Assembly (NCBI GenBank): GCA_014529385.2 | Contig: CM043963.1 | Coordinates: forward strand, 63,664,469-63,728,468 | Source of the DNA: Adiantum capillus-veneris | Lineage: Eukaryota > Streptophyta > Polypodiopsida > Polypodiales > Pteridaceae | Length of the DNA stretch: 64,000 nucleotides | Direction: 5' to 3' | Shown here: positions 1 to 11,740 of the stretch, in pieces | Layout of the letters: every line of letters begins with the position of its first letter | How positions within the stretch are numbered: the stretch's first letter is position 1 | Position numbers and translations under genes: made by a program | The notes under the pieces: generated by a model | Told to the model about the DNA's origin: nothing | The model's input: the letters and a program-made list of their open reading frames with translations, nothing else | The model's database searches: none

Positions 1-986
1 CGTTTAGGGCCAAAACCCTAAACCTGCAAAAATACACAGCAGGCTGTAATTCACTGTTTCGGGCTCCGTTCCGCGTGCCGGTCGCATCCCTAGCAAGTCC
101 TCGAGCTCCCGCACCTGTAGGGCTACTTGCCCTTTGAATCGGACGAGATTTCTGGCGTGAAACCTCTCCGAATTCACCTGTACCTGCGGGGGGGATTAGC
201 CGCTAGCTAATCCAGTACCTGTACAAGAGGCTCTTGCCTCGGCAATCGCGCATGAACCCACACAACTGTACATTGGTCAAATGAAGAGCCCACTAGAGGG
301 GCATAACATACTGCCAAAGGGGAGAGAGAGGGCAGTGCGTAGCGTGCAGGGCATCACTCCTGGCACCGCACTGTGCATAAGAGGGAAAGCAAGCACTCCA
401 TAGCTCTTAACCTGTGACAGAGACTTGCAAAATGAGCCTCCCAGCTATAAATCACGTTTTTGCCTTCTCTATAAGTAGTAAACTGGCCTCAGAGTGCCAA
501 GTGTCACTCATTTGTGCATTTTCCCGCTTTAGACCCTCGGGTCTAAAAATATCTCACCTGCAGCCTCTGTTGACTTGGCCACAGAGTAACAAAATGATCC
601 CCATGTCAAACTGCACGTAATGACGCGAAGACATTTTCAGGTCCCAAAATAGCAGTTCCCTAAATTTTAGGAGATGCTGCCATTATATCTTTCTAGGTCA
701 TCCGACCCTCTTTGTACACTGTGGCCACATCCAAAACTGAAATGTAGCCTCTGTAGCAAAGGATTCCACTTTGGCTAGTCAATGACCCCACTTGGCTAAC
801 CATAGTCCTTGTCCAACCTTAGTGCTCACTTGCCCTCAGGCCTGGACTCCCTCTGGACAGTTCCACACTAGCTATGCAATGCAGGACAGTTAGATTTCCC
901 GAGGGGTGTTTCCAAAAAGTGAAAGTAAATAGATAATAAGAAAGAAATCAACAAAAAGGATAGATAGTAGTCACACACTGGTGACA
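1..986 (-). repeat. LTR of family J, partial (runs off the window start)
   Basis: Read on the minus strand, this block matches the J-family LTRs at 32,126 and 38,596. Shared landmarks include the 'AATTTAGGGAACTGCTATTT' stretch and the 'gaggcaagagcctcc' stretch. The minus-strand reading begins TGTCAC at 986, the same first bases as the other copies. Its other end lies outside the window. It appears to have landed next to or inside element B. Homology was judged by eye; identity is clearly lower than between the two LTRs of F. Confidence 0.6.
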
Positions 987-1824
987 CAAGGAGTATGAAT
1001 ACATGTTTGCGGAGTTTCCAAAGCTATTCGCCACTGAATATACAGAGTTGCAAGGAGCAAAAAGGGTCGAGCATAGAATCAATCTAAAAGAAGATGCCAA
1101 GCCAAAGGTTCAAAAGCTTAGGAGGTTGGGGGTCATTCATGAGAAGGCACTTCGTGAAGAGGTGACGAAGCTTTTGGAAGTAGATTTCATCTTTCGAGTG
1201 GAGTAGTCTGGGTCTCTCCAGTAGTTATTGTGCCCAAGAAGAATAGAAGATCTAGGATATATGTTGATTTCAAACGTTTGAATGCTGCCACAAAAAGGAA
1301 TCATTATCCACTACCCTTCCTGGATGAAATTCTCAATCAGGTTGCAGGTCATGAACGCTACTCAATCATGGATGGATTTTCAGGCTACTTTTATATCTTG
1401 ATAGCGATCGAAGATCGATTGAAGATGACCTTCATTAATCCTTGGGGTTGTTTTTCCTACAAAAGAATGCCTTTTGGGTTGGTTAATGCATATGCTACCT
1501 TCCAAGGGTTGATGAATAGAGTGTTTGGTCCCTACTTGGGTAAGTTTATTCGAGTTTTCATGGATGACATTGGATGTTATAGCTCCAGGGTGACACATTT
1601 GGAGAAACTGAGGTTGAGTTTTGAAAGCTTCAACAAGAGGGTGGGCAACTCAACCCAAAGAAGTATTCTAGGACATGTGGTTTCCCAAAATGGAATAGAA
1701 GCTTACCCAGAGAAAGTTAAGGCTTTATTGCTTATGGATCTGCCAGCAACACAAAGGATTTGGCATCATTTGTTCATAAGCTCAGGTACTTGTCACGTTT
1801 CTTTTGGATGCTATGTCAGTATGT
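987..1824 (+). mobile_element. Element B, left part: Tat-like Ty3/Gypsy reverse transcriptase
   Basis: This is a fossil Ty3/Gypsy pol fragment. The translated text shows the RT landmarks 'IYVDFKRLNAAT', 'YSIMDGFSGY', 'MPFGLVNA' and 'FMDD' in the right order. It breaks off at 1,824, where element A was inserted, and its continuation (RNase H, second RNase H, integrase) resumes at 7,876. The wording is that of the plant Tat/Athila side of Gypsy rather than of the chromoviruses nearby. It is broken, with several disruptions. Confidence 0.8.
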
Positions 1825-1829
1825 GTATC

Positions 1830-2041
1830 TGTCCCAAAGTGATGACGCGGCTACGGACAGCAAAAGCCCTAATTTCTGCCAATAACCCTAAAATTCCTAC
1901 AAACCCTAATTTCTGCCAGAAATCCTAATTTTCGGAAATCCCGGAGGCGAGATTTTTTTTTTTTGGTTTTGAGCGACGCAAATCTTGCTCTTTCTCTACG
2001 CAATGAGAAAGAGAGAGAATGCTTTTGCTTTCAAGTTTTGA
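1830..2041 (+). repeat. Element A 5' LTR (partial)
   Basis: It matches the first ~210 bases of the 3' LTR at 7,331. It includes the 'aaccctaatttctgcc' repeats and the 'gcgacgcaaatcttg' stretch. Confidence 0.85.
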
Positions 2042-2400
2042 TTCCGATCCCCAATTTTTTTTTCCGCGGCACCTATGGCTTCACGCAAGGATTAGTCGAC
2101 TCCTTCTGCATATGGAGATGCGGGTAGGGATCACAACGAAGATTCTGATAGAGAGTATGGTCCGCCTCGGTCTACTAAGGCGGAGCAAAGAGAGATGAAG
2201 CGTCGTCAATTGATCGGCGATGCAACAAAGATGATGCTCAGTTTTGCGAAGGATTTGAAATTGGCAAAATATACCTGCGAGACTTTTTTTTCAGGAAGTG
2301 CATGAACAGTGTCAGAAAACCACTACACCACCACTGAAACCCGCTCTCAAGAAACCTTCTGATCACAAACAGTAATCAGAGAAGGAATTACAAGAGGTGG

Positions 2401-3560
2401 TTGATGCACGGATTGCTCAGCGTTTTGACGCTCAAAAGAAAGCCAAAAAGCACGGCAAAAAGCAGAAGAAAGGCACTGACTTCCCGGGATATTTGGGTCG
2501 TCAGTCAATATTCGACAAGGCAAAGAAACCAAAAGAAGCGTGTTCAATTTGAAGGAGTAACCAGTTCTTCTTCTTCTTCTTCTTCTTCTGACAGTTCTTC
2601 TAGCTCTTCGGATTCGAGCGAAGAAGACAGAAAAGATAAAAAGCGAAGCAAGAAACAAAGCTTTGGAAAGGGTAAGAAAAAGGCAAAGAAGGCTAAATCT
2701 CGCCCAGAGACTGACAGTTCTACTACTGAGGACTCGTCTACAGACAGCTCAAATTCTGATGATGGAAACTTCTATGCGAACAAGAAGGATTTTTACAAAG
2801 CCAACCAGTATGACTTTCTTGAAGATAAAAGCAAGAAAGTCCGAGAGTTTAAGGAAGGTGGCCACTCCATCAAGTTTGATACTTTGATACTCAGATGCTT
2901 CGAAGGCTTTGTCTTTTATACAGCAGTTTGACATTGCTTTCGCGGGAGGACGCTATTCAGAGCACTCCAAGATTCGGAGAGCTACCTCTTACCTTAAGGA
3001 GAATGCTCGTACTTGGTGGTCCACGCTTCTTTTAAACAAGACTGCGCCAGTTAAATGGCTGAAATTTAAAAAGCTTTTTATTTCTTCTTGGTTGACGCAA
3101 GAATATGAACGAGATATACGAGATGCATCTTCGGATGACCAAGAAAGATACAATCAATGCTTATTGTGAAAGATTCTGGAGCTCTTTTCTACCCACCTCT
3201 TCATTCAAGAAGATCTCGTTCAGAGAACAGATTGAGCGGTTCACTTTGGGTCTACCTACAGAGATCCGAGATCACTGCTTGGAACAGAAGTCAGCTTCTA
3301 TTCAGGAGTTGATGAGTCATGTGAAGCGGGGCTTTGCCATTCACTCTGGCAGTCTGACCTACCCCACAAATGAGGCCATGACACAACGAGCCGAACAGAC
3401 TTGAGGGAATGAAAGTAGAAAGAAAAAGAGCAACCCAGAGAAAAAGGATGCACGACCCAAGCTTACTCCTGAGGAGAGAGCTCGCTTCATTAGAGAGGGG
3501 AAGTGCTTTGGATGCGGGGAACATGGACATATTTCCGCGAAGTGCCCTAAAAAGGCACAG
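2401..3560 (+). pseudogene. Element A gag region
   Basis: This is remnant gag. It starts with a Lys/Ser-rich segment containing a (TTC)n-coded serine run near 2,566-2,590, then acidic Ser/Asp stretches. A capsid-type Retrotrans_gag domain follows from about 2,900 to 3,400, with 'ARTWWSTLL' and 'FREQIERFTLGLP' as landmarks. A CCHC zinc knuckle (CFGCGEHGHISAKC) lies at about 3,508-3,550. The same layout recurs in element D (43,440-44,850). Broken. Confidence 0.8.
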
Positions 3561-3729
3561 AAAGAACATAATGATAAAGACGACGACAGGTCTGAGAGTT
3601 CGAGAGCAGCTGAGGAACGTGGCAGAAAAGGCAGATAGAAAAGCAGAACTGGTACCACATGGCGTGGGACCTGCACCGAATCTAATGAATGAAAGTACAA
3701 ACTTTGCCGCTTTTGGGGCAAAGTGAAGG

Positions 3730-4000
3730 ATCAGGAAGCTTTTTTGAAGGAGCCAAGGCAAACTTCTTTTCACTTGGAATTGGCGGCTCGATTTGGAAAT
3801 TACGCCCGACAGACTGACGCCACAGGCAGAGGTAGTTCGACTGGCACCCGGATGGGATGTTGCCATTACATCGAGCATTGGGCAAACTTCGTTTGCAATG
3901 GCAGGGGTGTTCAGGGCACGCGAGTGACGTTCTACTCAGGATCCCTTGGTACCACAAGAACTACGTCGTGGTTGACTACTGGGCCGAGAAAGCGACTTTG
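3730..4000 (+). pseudogene. Element A protease region
   Basis: Weak similarity to Gypsy aspartic protease, judged mainly by position between the zinc knuckle and RT and by alignment with the better-preserved protease of element D at 45,400-45,880 ('LLGIPWLHKNNAVV'). Broken. Confidence 0.5.
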
Positions 4001-4229
4001 ACAAATGAAGGGCTCAGAGATTGTACTTGATGAACTTCAGTTTTCTTTACTCATTCTTATGGGAGAGACCTGAACGATGGATAAAGGTTGAATATGTTTT
4101 GACCTGAACAAAAGAACGCCAAGAATTTTCTTCACACTCATACCGATTGCTTTTTAGAGGGCCTGAAGATCATACCATTGACCTGATACCTGGAAGCACG
4201 CCATCGGATCGGCCACCTTACCGGGTGAG

Positions 4230-5300
4230 CCGAGTATAGAATGAAAAGATTGTGAACCCAGTGAAAGACCTCTTGGAAAAGGGTCTTGTCCAGCATAGTA
4301 CTTCACCGTGTTGCTCTCCACTGTTGTTGGATTTGAAGAAAGACGGATCTTGGAGAATGTGCATCGATTATAGAGATCTCAACAAAATCACCATCAAGAA
4401 CTGATTTCCGATTCTTAGGATCGATGATATACTCGACAGGTTACAGGGATCCTCGTGTTTTAGTAGGATTGACTTGAAGAATGGATATCATCAGATCCGA
4501 ATCGCGCCGGGAGACGTCTGCAAGACAGCCTTTCAGATGACTTTTGGGTTATTTGAGTTTTTGGTGATGCCTGTTGGCTTAACCAATGCTCCTACGACAT
4601 TTAACCGGATGATGGACATGATTTTTCAAGAGTACAGGCTATTTGTTGGCACTTTCTTTGATGATATCATTGTTTTCTCCAAGAATGAATCAGAACACAG
4701 AGATCATATGCTTCAGAGATACATTTTTTTTGGGACACTGTCTCAGCAACAGGAGTGAAAAGGGATCCGGCCAAGATAGATACTATCCGTGATTGGCCCG
4801 ATTTGAAGAATTTCCATGAAGTTGAAAGCTTCTTGGGACTGTGTTCGTACTACAGACGGTTCATTCGAAAGTTTGCAGAGGTTGCTTCCCCTTTGCATAT
4901 CTTGATACAGAAAGGAGTCCCTTTCTCGTGGGGATACATAGAGGTGACTGCCTTTCAAACATTGAAAGAGAAATTGACTACATGACCAGATTTGACTTTG
5001 TTGGACTTGCAGAAGTCATTTGAAGTATTTTGTGATGCTTATGGTCGTAGTCTGGGTGCGGTCTTGATGCAAGAAGGCCATGTCATTGCTTACGAGAGCC
5101 GATTGTTCTCTAGGCCGGAGATGACAGCACAGATTTATGAGAAAGAGCTTTTGGTGGTTATCCATGCTCTTACTCAGTGGCGGCATTACCTACTCGGAGC
5201 GGATTTTACTGTCTTTACAGACCATCAGAGTTTGCGCTACTTCTTGCAACAGAAACAGCTTTCGGAAAAGCAGATGCGGTGGGCGAACATCTTGTCATAG
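4230..5300 (+). pseudogene. Element A reverse transcriptase and RNase H
   Basis: RT landmarks appear in order: '[13 protein letters not shown]'-type text near 4,350, 'FSRIDLKNGYHQIRI' near 4,460 and 'FDDIIVFS' near 4,660. RNase H follows, with 'FEVFCDAYGRSLGAVLMQ' near 5,020 and 'FTVFTDHQSLRYF' near 5,200. This is standard for Ty3/Gypsy. Broken. Confidence 0.85.
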
Positions 5301-5329
5301 TTTCACTTCCAGATTGTCCATGTGCAAGG

Positions 5330-6500
5330 ACAAAAGAATGCGGTGGCAGATGTTTTGTCTCGGAAGCCGTTGGTTCTGGCTATTTCCGCGATATATCATA
5401 GGAGCTTCGAGGATATGGTCGATCAGTATGCCACAGATACAGATTTTGCAGATATTTTCACACGGATACGGGATGGGGAGACAATAGCTGGATACTCCCT
5501 TCGGGAAGGCTACTTGATGAGAAAGACTATGCTGTGCGTTACACAGTCGTTGCGGGAAAAGGTTATGACTGAATGTCACTGTCCACCTTTTACGGGTCAC
5601 TATGGCATTGCTACCACCATGAAGGGGTAGAGAGATACTTCTTTTGGCCGAGACTCAACAAGGATGTGGAAGAGTTTGTGCGCAGTATGCCAGAAGGTCA
5701 AGTTTGACAGGCATAAGGCACAGGAATTGTTACAGCCTTTACCCATACCCACCGTCCCTTGGGAAAATATTGGAATGGATTTCATTTTTGATCTCCCGAG
5801 AACACAGAATGATCACGATGATTTTCCGATTACATGGCACGTCTGAGATGATTGTCTCCTACAGAGACCCCAGATTTATGAGTTTGTTTTGGAAGGCAAT
5901 TTGGGAGAACATTGGCACGCGGTTGCAGTTCTCGTCATTGTTCCACTTGCAGACTGACGGGCAATTTGAGATTGCCAATTCAGTGGTTTTAGATTTAGTC
6001 TTGTATCTCGGATCAGAAGACTCAATGGGAAAAGAACTTACCTCTGGTGGAATTTGCCTACAATAACAAGATACACTCTTCGACGGGGAAGACGCCATTT
6101 GAGATTGTTGAAAGTGCTGGGAAGGTTCCATCCTTCCTGAGCACGAAAGATTAGATATTTGAAGCGGATGAATATTCGCGAGATTTGAATACGGCCTTTG
6201 CCAAGGTTCGCGAGACTTTGCAGGAGTCTCAAGAACGACAGGAAAAGGCAGTGGATCGCCATCGTCGCGACTTGAAATTGAAGGAGGATGATTGGGTGCT
6301 CTTACGTTTTGAGAAGGCACGCCTAAGAAAGAAAAAGGGAAATGAGAGGCTTTTTCCAAAGCTGAGTATGCGATACTACGGACCTTTCCAGATTATTGAA
6401 AAGATAAATGATGTCTCCTTCCGACTGAAACTGCCACGTACTTGGAGGATTCACAATGCATTCCATGTGGGTCTCTTGAAACCTTTTAAGGGTGATGTGC
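5330..6500 (+). pseudogene. Element A integrase
   Basis: The HHCC-type zinc-binding start ('HCPPFTGHYGI', then 'CAVCQKVKF') lies at about 5,570-5,720. The catalytic-core region follows from about 5,750 ('PWENIGMDFIFDLP'). A well-kept C-terminal part (6,185-6,500) has the typical '[20 protein letters not shown]' wording. Broken. Confidence 0.8.
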
Positions 6501-6559
6501 CTGAAGATGGGGAGCATGATGAGCAACCCGAAGTGGAAGAAAACGAGGAGACCCTTGTT

Positions 6560-6724
6560 CCTGAACAGATTTTGGCACATAGGGATACGAAGAAAGGTAA
6601 AGTCCGAAGGCGGTTCTTGGTTAAGTTCAAGAACTTTCCTGCATTTCATGCAAAGTGGATGGAGGAGGAGGACCTAGCAAATACTCTTCGGATTGTGAAA
6701 CTTTACCTCGATGTTTTGGTTTAG
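6560..6724 (+). pseudogene. Element A chromodomain
   Basis: The text '[19 protein letters not shown]' followed by 'EEEDL' matches the chromodomain found at the integrase C-terminus of chromoviruses. The family is known to use this domain to target chromatin. This is the main reason for calling A, D and N chromoviruses. Confidence 0.75.
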
Positions 6725-7330
6725 CATAGTCTACTCCAAATGGAACCCAGAAATTCAGCTTGGCCGAAGATCTGGTGCAGTGGGATGCACAAGAGGGGAG
6801 TTACTCTGCTCCTTTGTCAACAGATGCCTTGATTTTGATACTAAAGTCACTGATGTCTCTTTGAGCTTCAGGGATTCTGAGAGCTGACAGTATTCTTCTG
6901 GATGACTTTATGAAATGGAATTCCTGATAATGATACTGATTTGTCCTTGACTTCTTTTGAGTGCAGGAACTGATAGATGAAATGACTGCAGCATTTTGGT
7001 CTGATTGATCTCGAATTGACATGGGTGCTATAGGGGTTAGTCAATCGGACATCGATGAGGTCTCGATTGGACCTAGATGTGATTGCTAGCTATATTGCCG
7101 ATAAATCATGGTCTAAGATCCGAATGAATGTTGAATGTCATGTGATGTCCTGTGATGTCTGGTGATGTCCTGTGATGTCGTGTGATGTGACTGTCGATTT
7201 TGTAAATGTGTTAGATGTGTGTTCCTAGTACGTAGGTACTAAGAGTCAGTGTCTGCTAAGACGGTTTATGGCTTTTGTCGGTTTTGCAGGTGTAATCGCG
7301 GTCGATTACAATGCTTTCAAGAGAGGGGTA
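6725..7330 (+). other. Element A 3' non-coding region with polypurine tract
   Basis: No coding sequence was recognised. A run of about five short imperfect repeats of 'tgtgatgtcc' lies at about 7,137-7,190. A purine tract (AAGAGAGGGG) at about 7,319-7,328 directly precedes the 3' LTR and is the expected plus-strand primer site. Confidence 0.65.
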
Positions 7331-7870
7331 TGTCACAAAGTGATGACGTGGATACGGACAACAGAAACCCTAATTTCTGCCAAAAACCCTAGAATTCTTG
7401 CAAACCCTAATTTCTAAAAACCCTAATTTTGGAAAATCGCGGAGGCGGTTTTTTTTTTTGGTTTCGTTTTGAGCGACGCAAATCTTGTTTTTTCTTTACG
7501 CAATGAGAAAGAGAGAGAGAATGCTTTTGCTTTCAAGTTTTGACTCTTTGTGTGAGAGAGAGCAATTTCTTTTGATTTGAAGCTTTTGGGGCTCTACTTT
7601 TGGCATCCCTTGTAAACATGGTTTGGGCCTTCACTTCTCAGAGCATCTGGACGCAGAGTATGAGAGTGAACCCCGAGCCACTCTCATGTACTTTGAACTG
7701 ATTAATACAAAAAGAAATACCGAAAGGGGCGCCAATCTTTGGGGCCAATATCTCTAGGCACGGAACTCCGCCGGGCCAGTGCAAATCTATTGTGATCTGT
7801 GAATTGTTTGAAGTGGTTATTTGGTGCTGTCGCGATTGATTCTTGACTTGGAGTGTCTAAGTCTGTTAAA
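7331..7870 (+). repeat. Element A 3' LTR
   Basis: It begins TGTCACAAAGTGATGACGTGG-like and ends GTCTAAGTCTGTTAAA, next to the GTATC duplication. The U3 part carries four telomere-box-like 'AACCCTA' words at 7,365-7,435. The motif GAAATACCGAAAGGGGCGCC lies at 7,714-7,733, just after an 'attaata' AT-rich stretch, probably near the R region. Confidence 0.9.
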
Positions 7871-7939
7871 GTATCCTCCCCACAAATTAAGTCAAAGAGT
7901 TCAAGGGTTTGAGTGGAATGAAGACATGCAACAAGCTTT

Positions 7940-8380
7940 TGATGGTATCAAGAGGTATTGTGTGCTTTACAATTAGTGAGTCCTCCTGACTTGAAATCCA
8001 TTTTCTATGTATCTATTAGTGTGGGGTCAATAGTTTTTGGGTCGGTGCTCTTACAAAAGCAGGGAAGGAACTTCAAGCCAGTCTATTTTGAGAGCAAGAT
8101 AAAGAATGTAAGCAAATTCTCCTACACAGAAATGGAACAGTGGGTATTCGCCTTGGTTCTTGCTTGTAGTAGATTCAAAACATATCTGTTGTCCCAAAAG
8201 TTCTATGTGCTCACCACATCAAACCTTTTGCCGGATGTAGTACAACATTTGAAGCCTAGGAAGCGCATCTTAAAGTGGACTATGGAGCTTCAAGAGTATG
8301 AGTTTGAGTTTAAAGTGGACCATTCTGTGAAAGCTCACTTGGTGGACATAGCGGTACACAAGGGAGCAGAGATGCAGTCT
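7940..8380 (+). pseudogene. Element B RNase H (Ty3 type)
   Basis: Landmarks are 'GSVLLQKQG', 'PVYFESKIKN', 'YTEMEQWVFALVLACSRFK', and 'RILKWTMELQEYEFEFK'. These correspond to the Gypsy RNase H core and its end. Confidence 0.8.
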
Positions 8381-8439
8381 TACCTAAGAATTGACAAGGA
8401 TGATCATGAAAAAGGAAGTGGATATTACAGATGCGTATG

Positions 8440-8830
8440 CGATGATGTTTGATGGTGCATACATGATAGTTCTTCAAAAGGCAAGTGGTGGGGTAATCAT
8501 TAATAACCCAAAAGGCGATGTAATCTTTTCTAGAGCTTACGATCTTGATGAAGCTGAAAGTAAGAATGAGGCCGAGTATCTCACGCTTCTCCTTGGATGG
8601 AAGCAGTGTGTTGAGTTTGGATTGAAGAGGGTCATTGTGAAAGGGGATGCGTTGCTAGTCATGAATCAGTTACTTGGTTTGTGGAATGTTAAGAAACAAA
8701 ACTTGAAGAAGTGGTTCTATGGCATTAAGAAGCTTTTGCATGAATTTGAGAAGATATTGTGTAAGCATGGTCCTCGTGAGTAGAATAAAGAAGCTGATGA
8801 GTTGGCTAGGGACAAGTTGGATGCCTTGGT
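8440..8830 (+). pseudogene. Element B second RNase H (archaeal type)
   Basis: The stretch shows 'DGA', 'GGVIINNPKGDVIF', 'SKNEAEYLTLLLGWKQCVE', 'VIVKGDALLVMNQLLGLW' and 'NKEADELA'. These are the successive motifs of the plant/archaeal-type RNase H carried by Tat elements after the normal RNase H. Confidence 0.8.
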
Positions 8831-9029
8831 AGCCCCTTTCAAGGTCAAGGAAGATTTGTGTGCAGGAAGAAAATCGCTGCAAGATGTAGAAGTATTTCTT
8901 AGTAAAGAACAATGTCCTAAGGGCATGTCAAAGGTTCGGCGTAAGAAAATAGTTGCAAAAGCAAGAAAGTACACGTTGGTAGGTGAGGATCTCATGTTTT
9001 ATGGCAAAGATAGCATTTTGAGGGAAGTG

Positions 9030-10168
9030 CCGTACAAAGAAGAAATAGGCTTGATTTTGAAGCATTGCCATGAACAAAAAGGCCATCAAGGTAAGGATCA
9101 GGTTGTCTTTCGTATTTTGAGAGGGGGTTATTGTTTGTGCTCTATGATGAGACATGCTTATTTTTGGTGCAAGTCATGCCATGAATGCCAAGTGTTTGCA
9201 AACCGAAAGCTTTTGGCTGAGCCTTAAAAAGCTATAATGTCTTTTGATGCATTTGCAAAATGGGGAGTGGATGCTGTAGGTCCAATGCGAAGGACCAACA
9301 ATGGCGAAAAGTATATCCTTGTGACTGTGGACTATTTGACAAAGTGGGTGGAAGCAAAAGCTGTGAAAGATGTAACAACAGGAAGAGTGGCCTCCTTTTG
9401 GTATGAATAGGTGTATTGTAGGTTTGTAGCTCCTATGGTTATCATTTTTGATTGTGGACCAAGGTTTAGGGGAAAAGTTGCTGGTGCTCTCATAAAGAAA
9501 TTGAAAATTCAGCATAGGCATTCTTCTCCTTACTACCCACAATGCAATGGGCTGGTTGAAAACTGCAGTGGTCAAATTGTGAAGATGCTATTAGAGTATG
9601 CTAGAGAGCATCCTAAGGAGCGGGACTCGGACCTGGAAAAGTGTTTGTGGGCCTATAGAATTGCGTATAGAGTGTCTACACAGTTTACGCGATATGAGCT
9701 TGTTTATGGAAAGGAAGCTCTCATGCCCATACAAATGCAGTTGGATGCCTTGAAGTTGTTGTGTAGAATGCAAGGCAAGCATAAAGTCAAGTTGCAGGAA
9801 AGAATTCTTGCTTTAGCGTTGTTGACAAATGAATAGAGAGAAAGCCAATGATTATTATCTACAACAAGCAGAGACAAGGATGGAGAAAACGATTACGAGG
9901 TTTCCAGAAAAAGAAATTAAAGGGGGAGATCAGGTGATGAAGTACGATTCCCGCTTGGATTTCACTTTTCAGAAAAAGTTGAGGGACAAATGGTTGGGGC
10001 CGTACAGAGGGAAGCATGCATTTTCTAATGGGCCATAATAGTTGGAAAGGCTCTCTGGCGAACATTTGCGCTATAGAATAAATGGTTATAGATGGAAGAA
10101 ATATTTTGCAGGGGATGTGGTTCCAGATGCAAATAGTCTCTTGGTTGAGCATAAATGCTTGACCTAGA
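9030..10168 (+). pseudogene. Element B integrase
   Basis: A zinc-binding N-terminus (H...H, 'CKSCHECQ') lies at about 9,060-9,210. The core follows with 'KWGVDAVGPM', 'YILVTVDYLTKWVEA' and 'YYPQCNGLVE'. The C-terminal part has 'YDSRLDFTFQKKLRDKWLGP'. Typical Tat/Athila wording. Broken. Confidence 0.85.
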
Positions 10169-10329
10169 GGGTGGGCAATGATGATAGATTGCTTTTGGCG
10201 TGTACAAAGTAGCGTGTATATGCATCGGCATAGGTATAGAAAGATGTAAATACATGCATTTGGGAGCTTTGCAAAGTGGTTCCAAGTTTAAAAAATGACG
10301 CGACATGTACACATTGTAAATAGTCAAAG

Positions 10330-10870
10330 CTAAACCAAAAACCTCACGGTAAAGTTCCGATATGTGAGGAGTATCTGCTGGGTCCTCCTCCTCCATCCAC
10401 TTCCCATCCAATGCCGGATAGTTCTTGACTAAGAACTGCCATTCACTTTACCTTTCTCTTTCCTTTCCTAGTCAGCCAGTATTTGTTCCAAAAACGAGAA
10501 TCTTCTCGCTCTCTGCCACTTCAAGTTGCTCCTTAGGCTTCCTATCAATTGGCACTCACCCTTAAAAATTTTCAACAGACTCGCATAAAAAGACTTGTGA
10601 ATCTTCTAAGTATCTGGCAACTTCAATCTGAAGGATACATCATTTATCTTCTTTTGAATCTGGATAGGGCCATAGTACCGCATTCTTAGCTTTGGAAAAA
10701 GCCACTCCTTTCCCTTTCGTGTCCTCAGGCGTGCCTTCTCAAATCGTAAGAGCACCCAATCGTCTTCCTTCAGTTGCAAGTTCCGTCGATCTTGTCGGTT
10801 GCCTTCCTATGCTGTGCTTGAGACTTCTCAAGAACTTCGTGCACCTTGGCAAAAGCAGTATCCAGATGTA
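10330..10870 (-). pseudogene. Element N integrase C-terminus and chromodomain
   Basis: The minus-strand text includes 'DGKWMEEEDPADTPHI', matching the chromodomain end of A and D. The 'RYYGPIQ'-type integrase C-terminal text follows near 10,650-10,700. Confidence 0.75.
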
Positions 10871-11735
10871 GCTCATACTGTTATGCTAAAAAAAAATGTT
10901 ATCTTGGGTCCGGGGAATTCTCTAATCTACCAGCTCATTCCCTTTTCGTTTCTTTCCTTGTACCTTGGGACCTATGGTAGCTTCGCTAGCTTCCCCTGTC
11001 CATTGGCACGTGAGTCTCAATCATCGGAACTTTAAGACGCACTATCCTCTAATCCCCTTTCTTCTCTGGAATCCTGCGATGAGCTGTCATCCGGTTTCCC
11101 TAATCCATTCACTTCACTGGCAGACTCGTGTCGTGTTGAGATGGATACTATCATGTCCGTAGGATAAGTCAATGAGCCGGCATGCATTCCAAGTCGTTGC
11201 TTAGCTTGTTTCATAAGTCTCTGAATAGAGTCAGACTTTTGGTTTAGACAATAGTCTCGGATCTCTTTTAGCAAACCATGGCAAAGCCGCTCAATCTGGT
11301 CTCTCAAAGTAATTCCGAAACGAAGACATTGGCCAATAAGTGTCCCAAAACCACTGGCAATGGTCATCTAATGTATTTTTCTCAATCATTTTCAAGTGAT
11401 GCCATGCCGTGATGACATCCCTGCATATTCTTATGATATCCAAGTTGACGTGAAAATTGTCTTGAACTTTAACCACGTCGCAGGTGCTTCTTTGCATAAC
11501 AATAGAGTAGACCACCGTGTCTGTGCCATGCCTTTCAAGTAAGATGCCACGCTTCACCCTAAAGTGTTTTGTGATCCGTCCTCCAGAGAAGGTTGTTGGA
11601 CAAACTCAAGGGCTCGATGGGTGTCTTGGTAGCGTGAAAACATCTCAAACCTAACGGTCTGACTCCCTTCCTTGAACTCCTTGGTTTTCTTGTTGATCCG
11701 ATCACTGTCAAAAGAGGACACTCTCCTCCTGTGAA
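10871..11735 (-). pseudogene. Element N gag segment lying within integrase
   Basis: Minus-strand text includes 'LKEIRDYCLNQKSDSIQRLM' and 'RLGMHAGSLTYPTD', which is chromoviral gag capsid. It is closely similar, including the short linker before the integrase C-terminus ('cacgtgccaatggacagggg' and following), to element D at 47,886-48,796. Confidence 0.8.
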
Positions 11736-11740
11736 CTGCT

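Larger units (their letters stand above)
1830..7870 (+). mobile_element. Element A: Ty3/Gypsy chromovirus inserted in element B
   Basis: The element is bounded by LTR sequence starting TGTC at 1,830 and ending at 7,870. It is flanked by a 5-bp target duplication GTATC (1,825-1,829 and 7,871-7,875), which fixes both ends. Inside are gag, zinc knuckle, protease, RT, RNase H, integrase and a chromodomain, in the order typical of chromoviruses. The 5' LTR is incomplete. By eye the two LTRs are only roughly 85-90% alike where they overlap, so the insertion is old. It is broken, with well over ten disruptions. Confidence 0.9.
7876..10317 (+). mobile_element. Element B, right part: RNase H, second RNase H, integrase
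   Basis: This continues the Tat-like element interrupted by A. It has a Ty3-type RNase H, then a second archaeal-type RNase H, then integrase up to about 10,168, then about 150 bases of non-coding tail. The double RNase H arrangement is a known mark of plant Tat elements. No LTR of B is visible in the window. Broken, with several disruptions. Confidence 0.85.

Noticed and set aside
1-60. Telomere-like 'accctaaacc' at the window start
   Set aside because: Only one or two units; the surrounding sequence is the J-family LTR.
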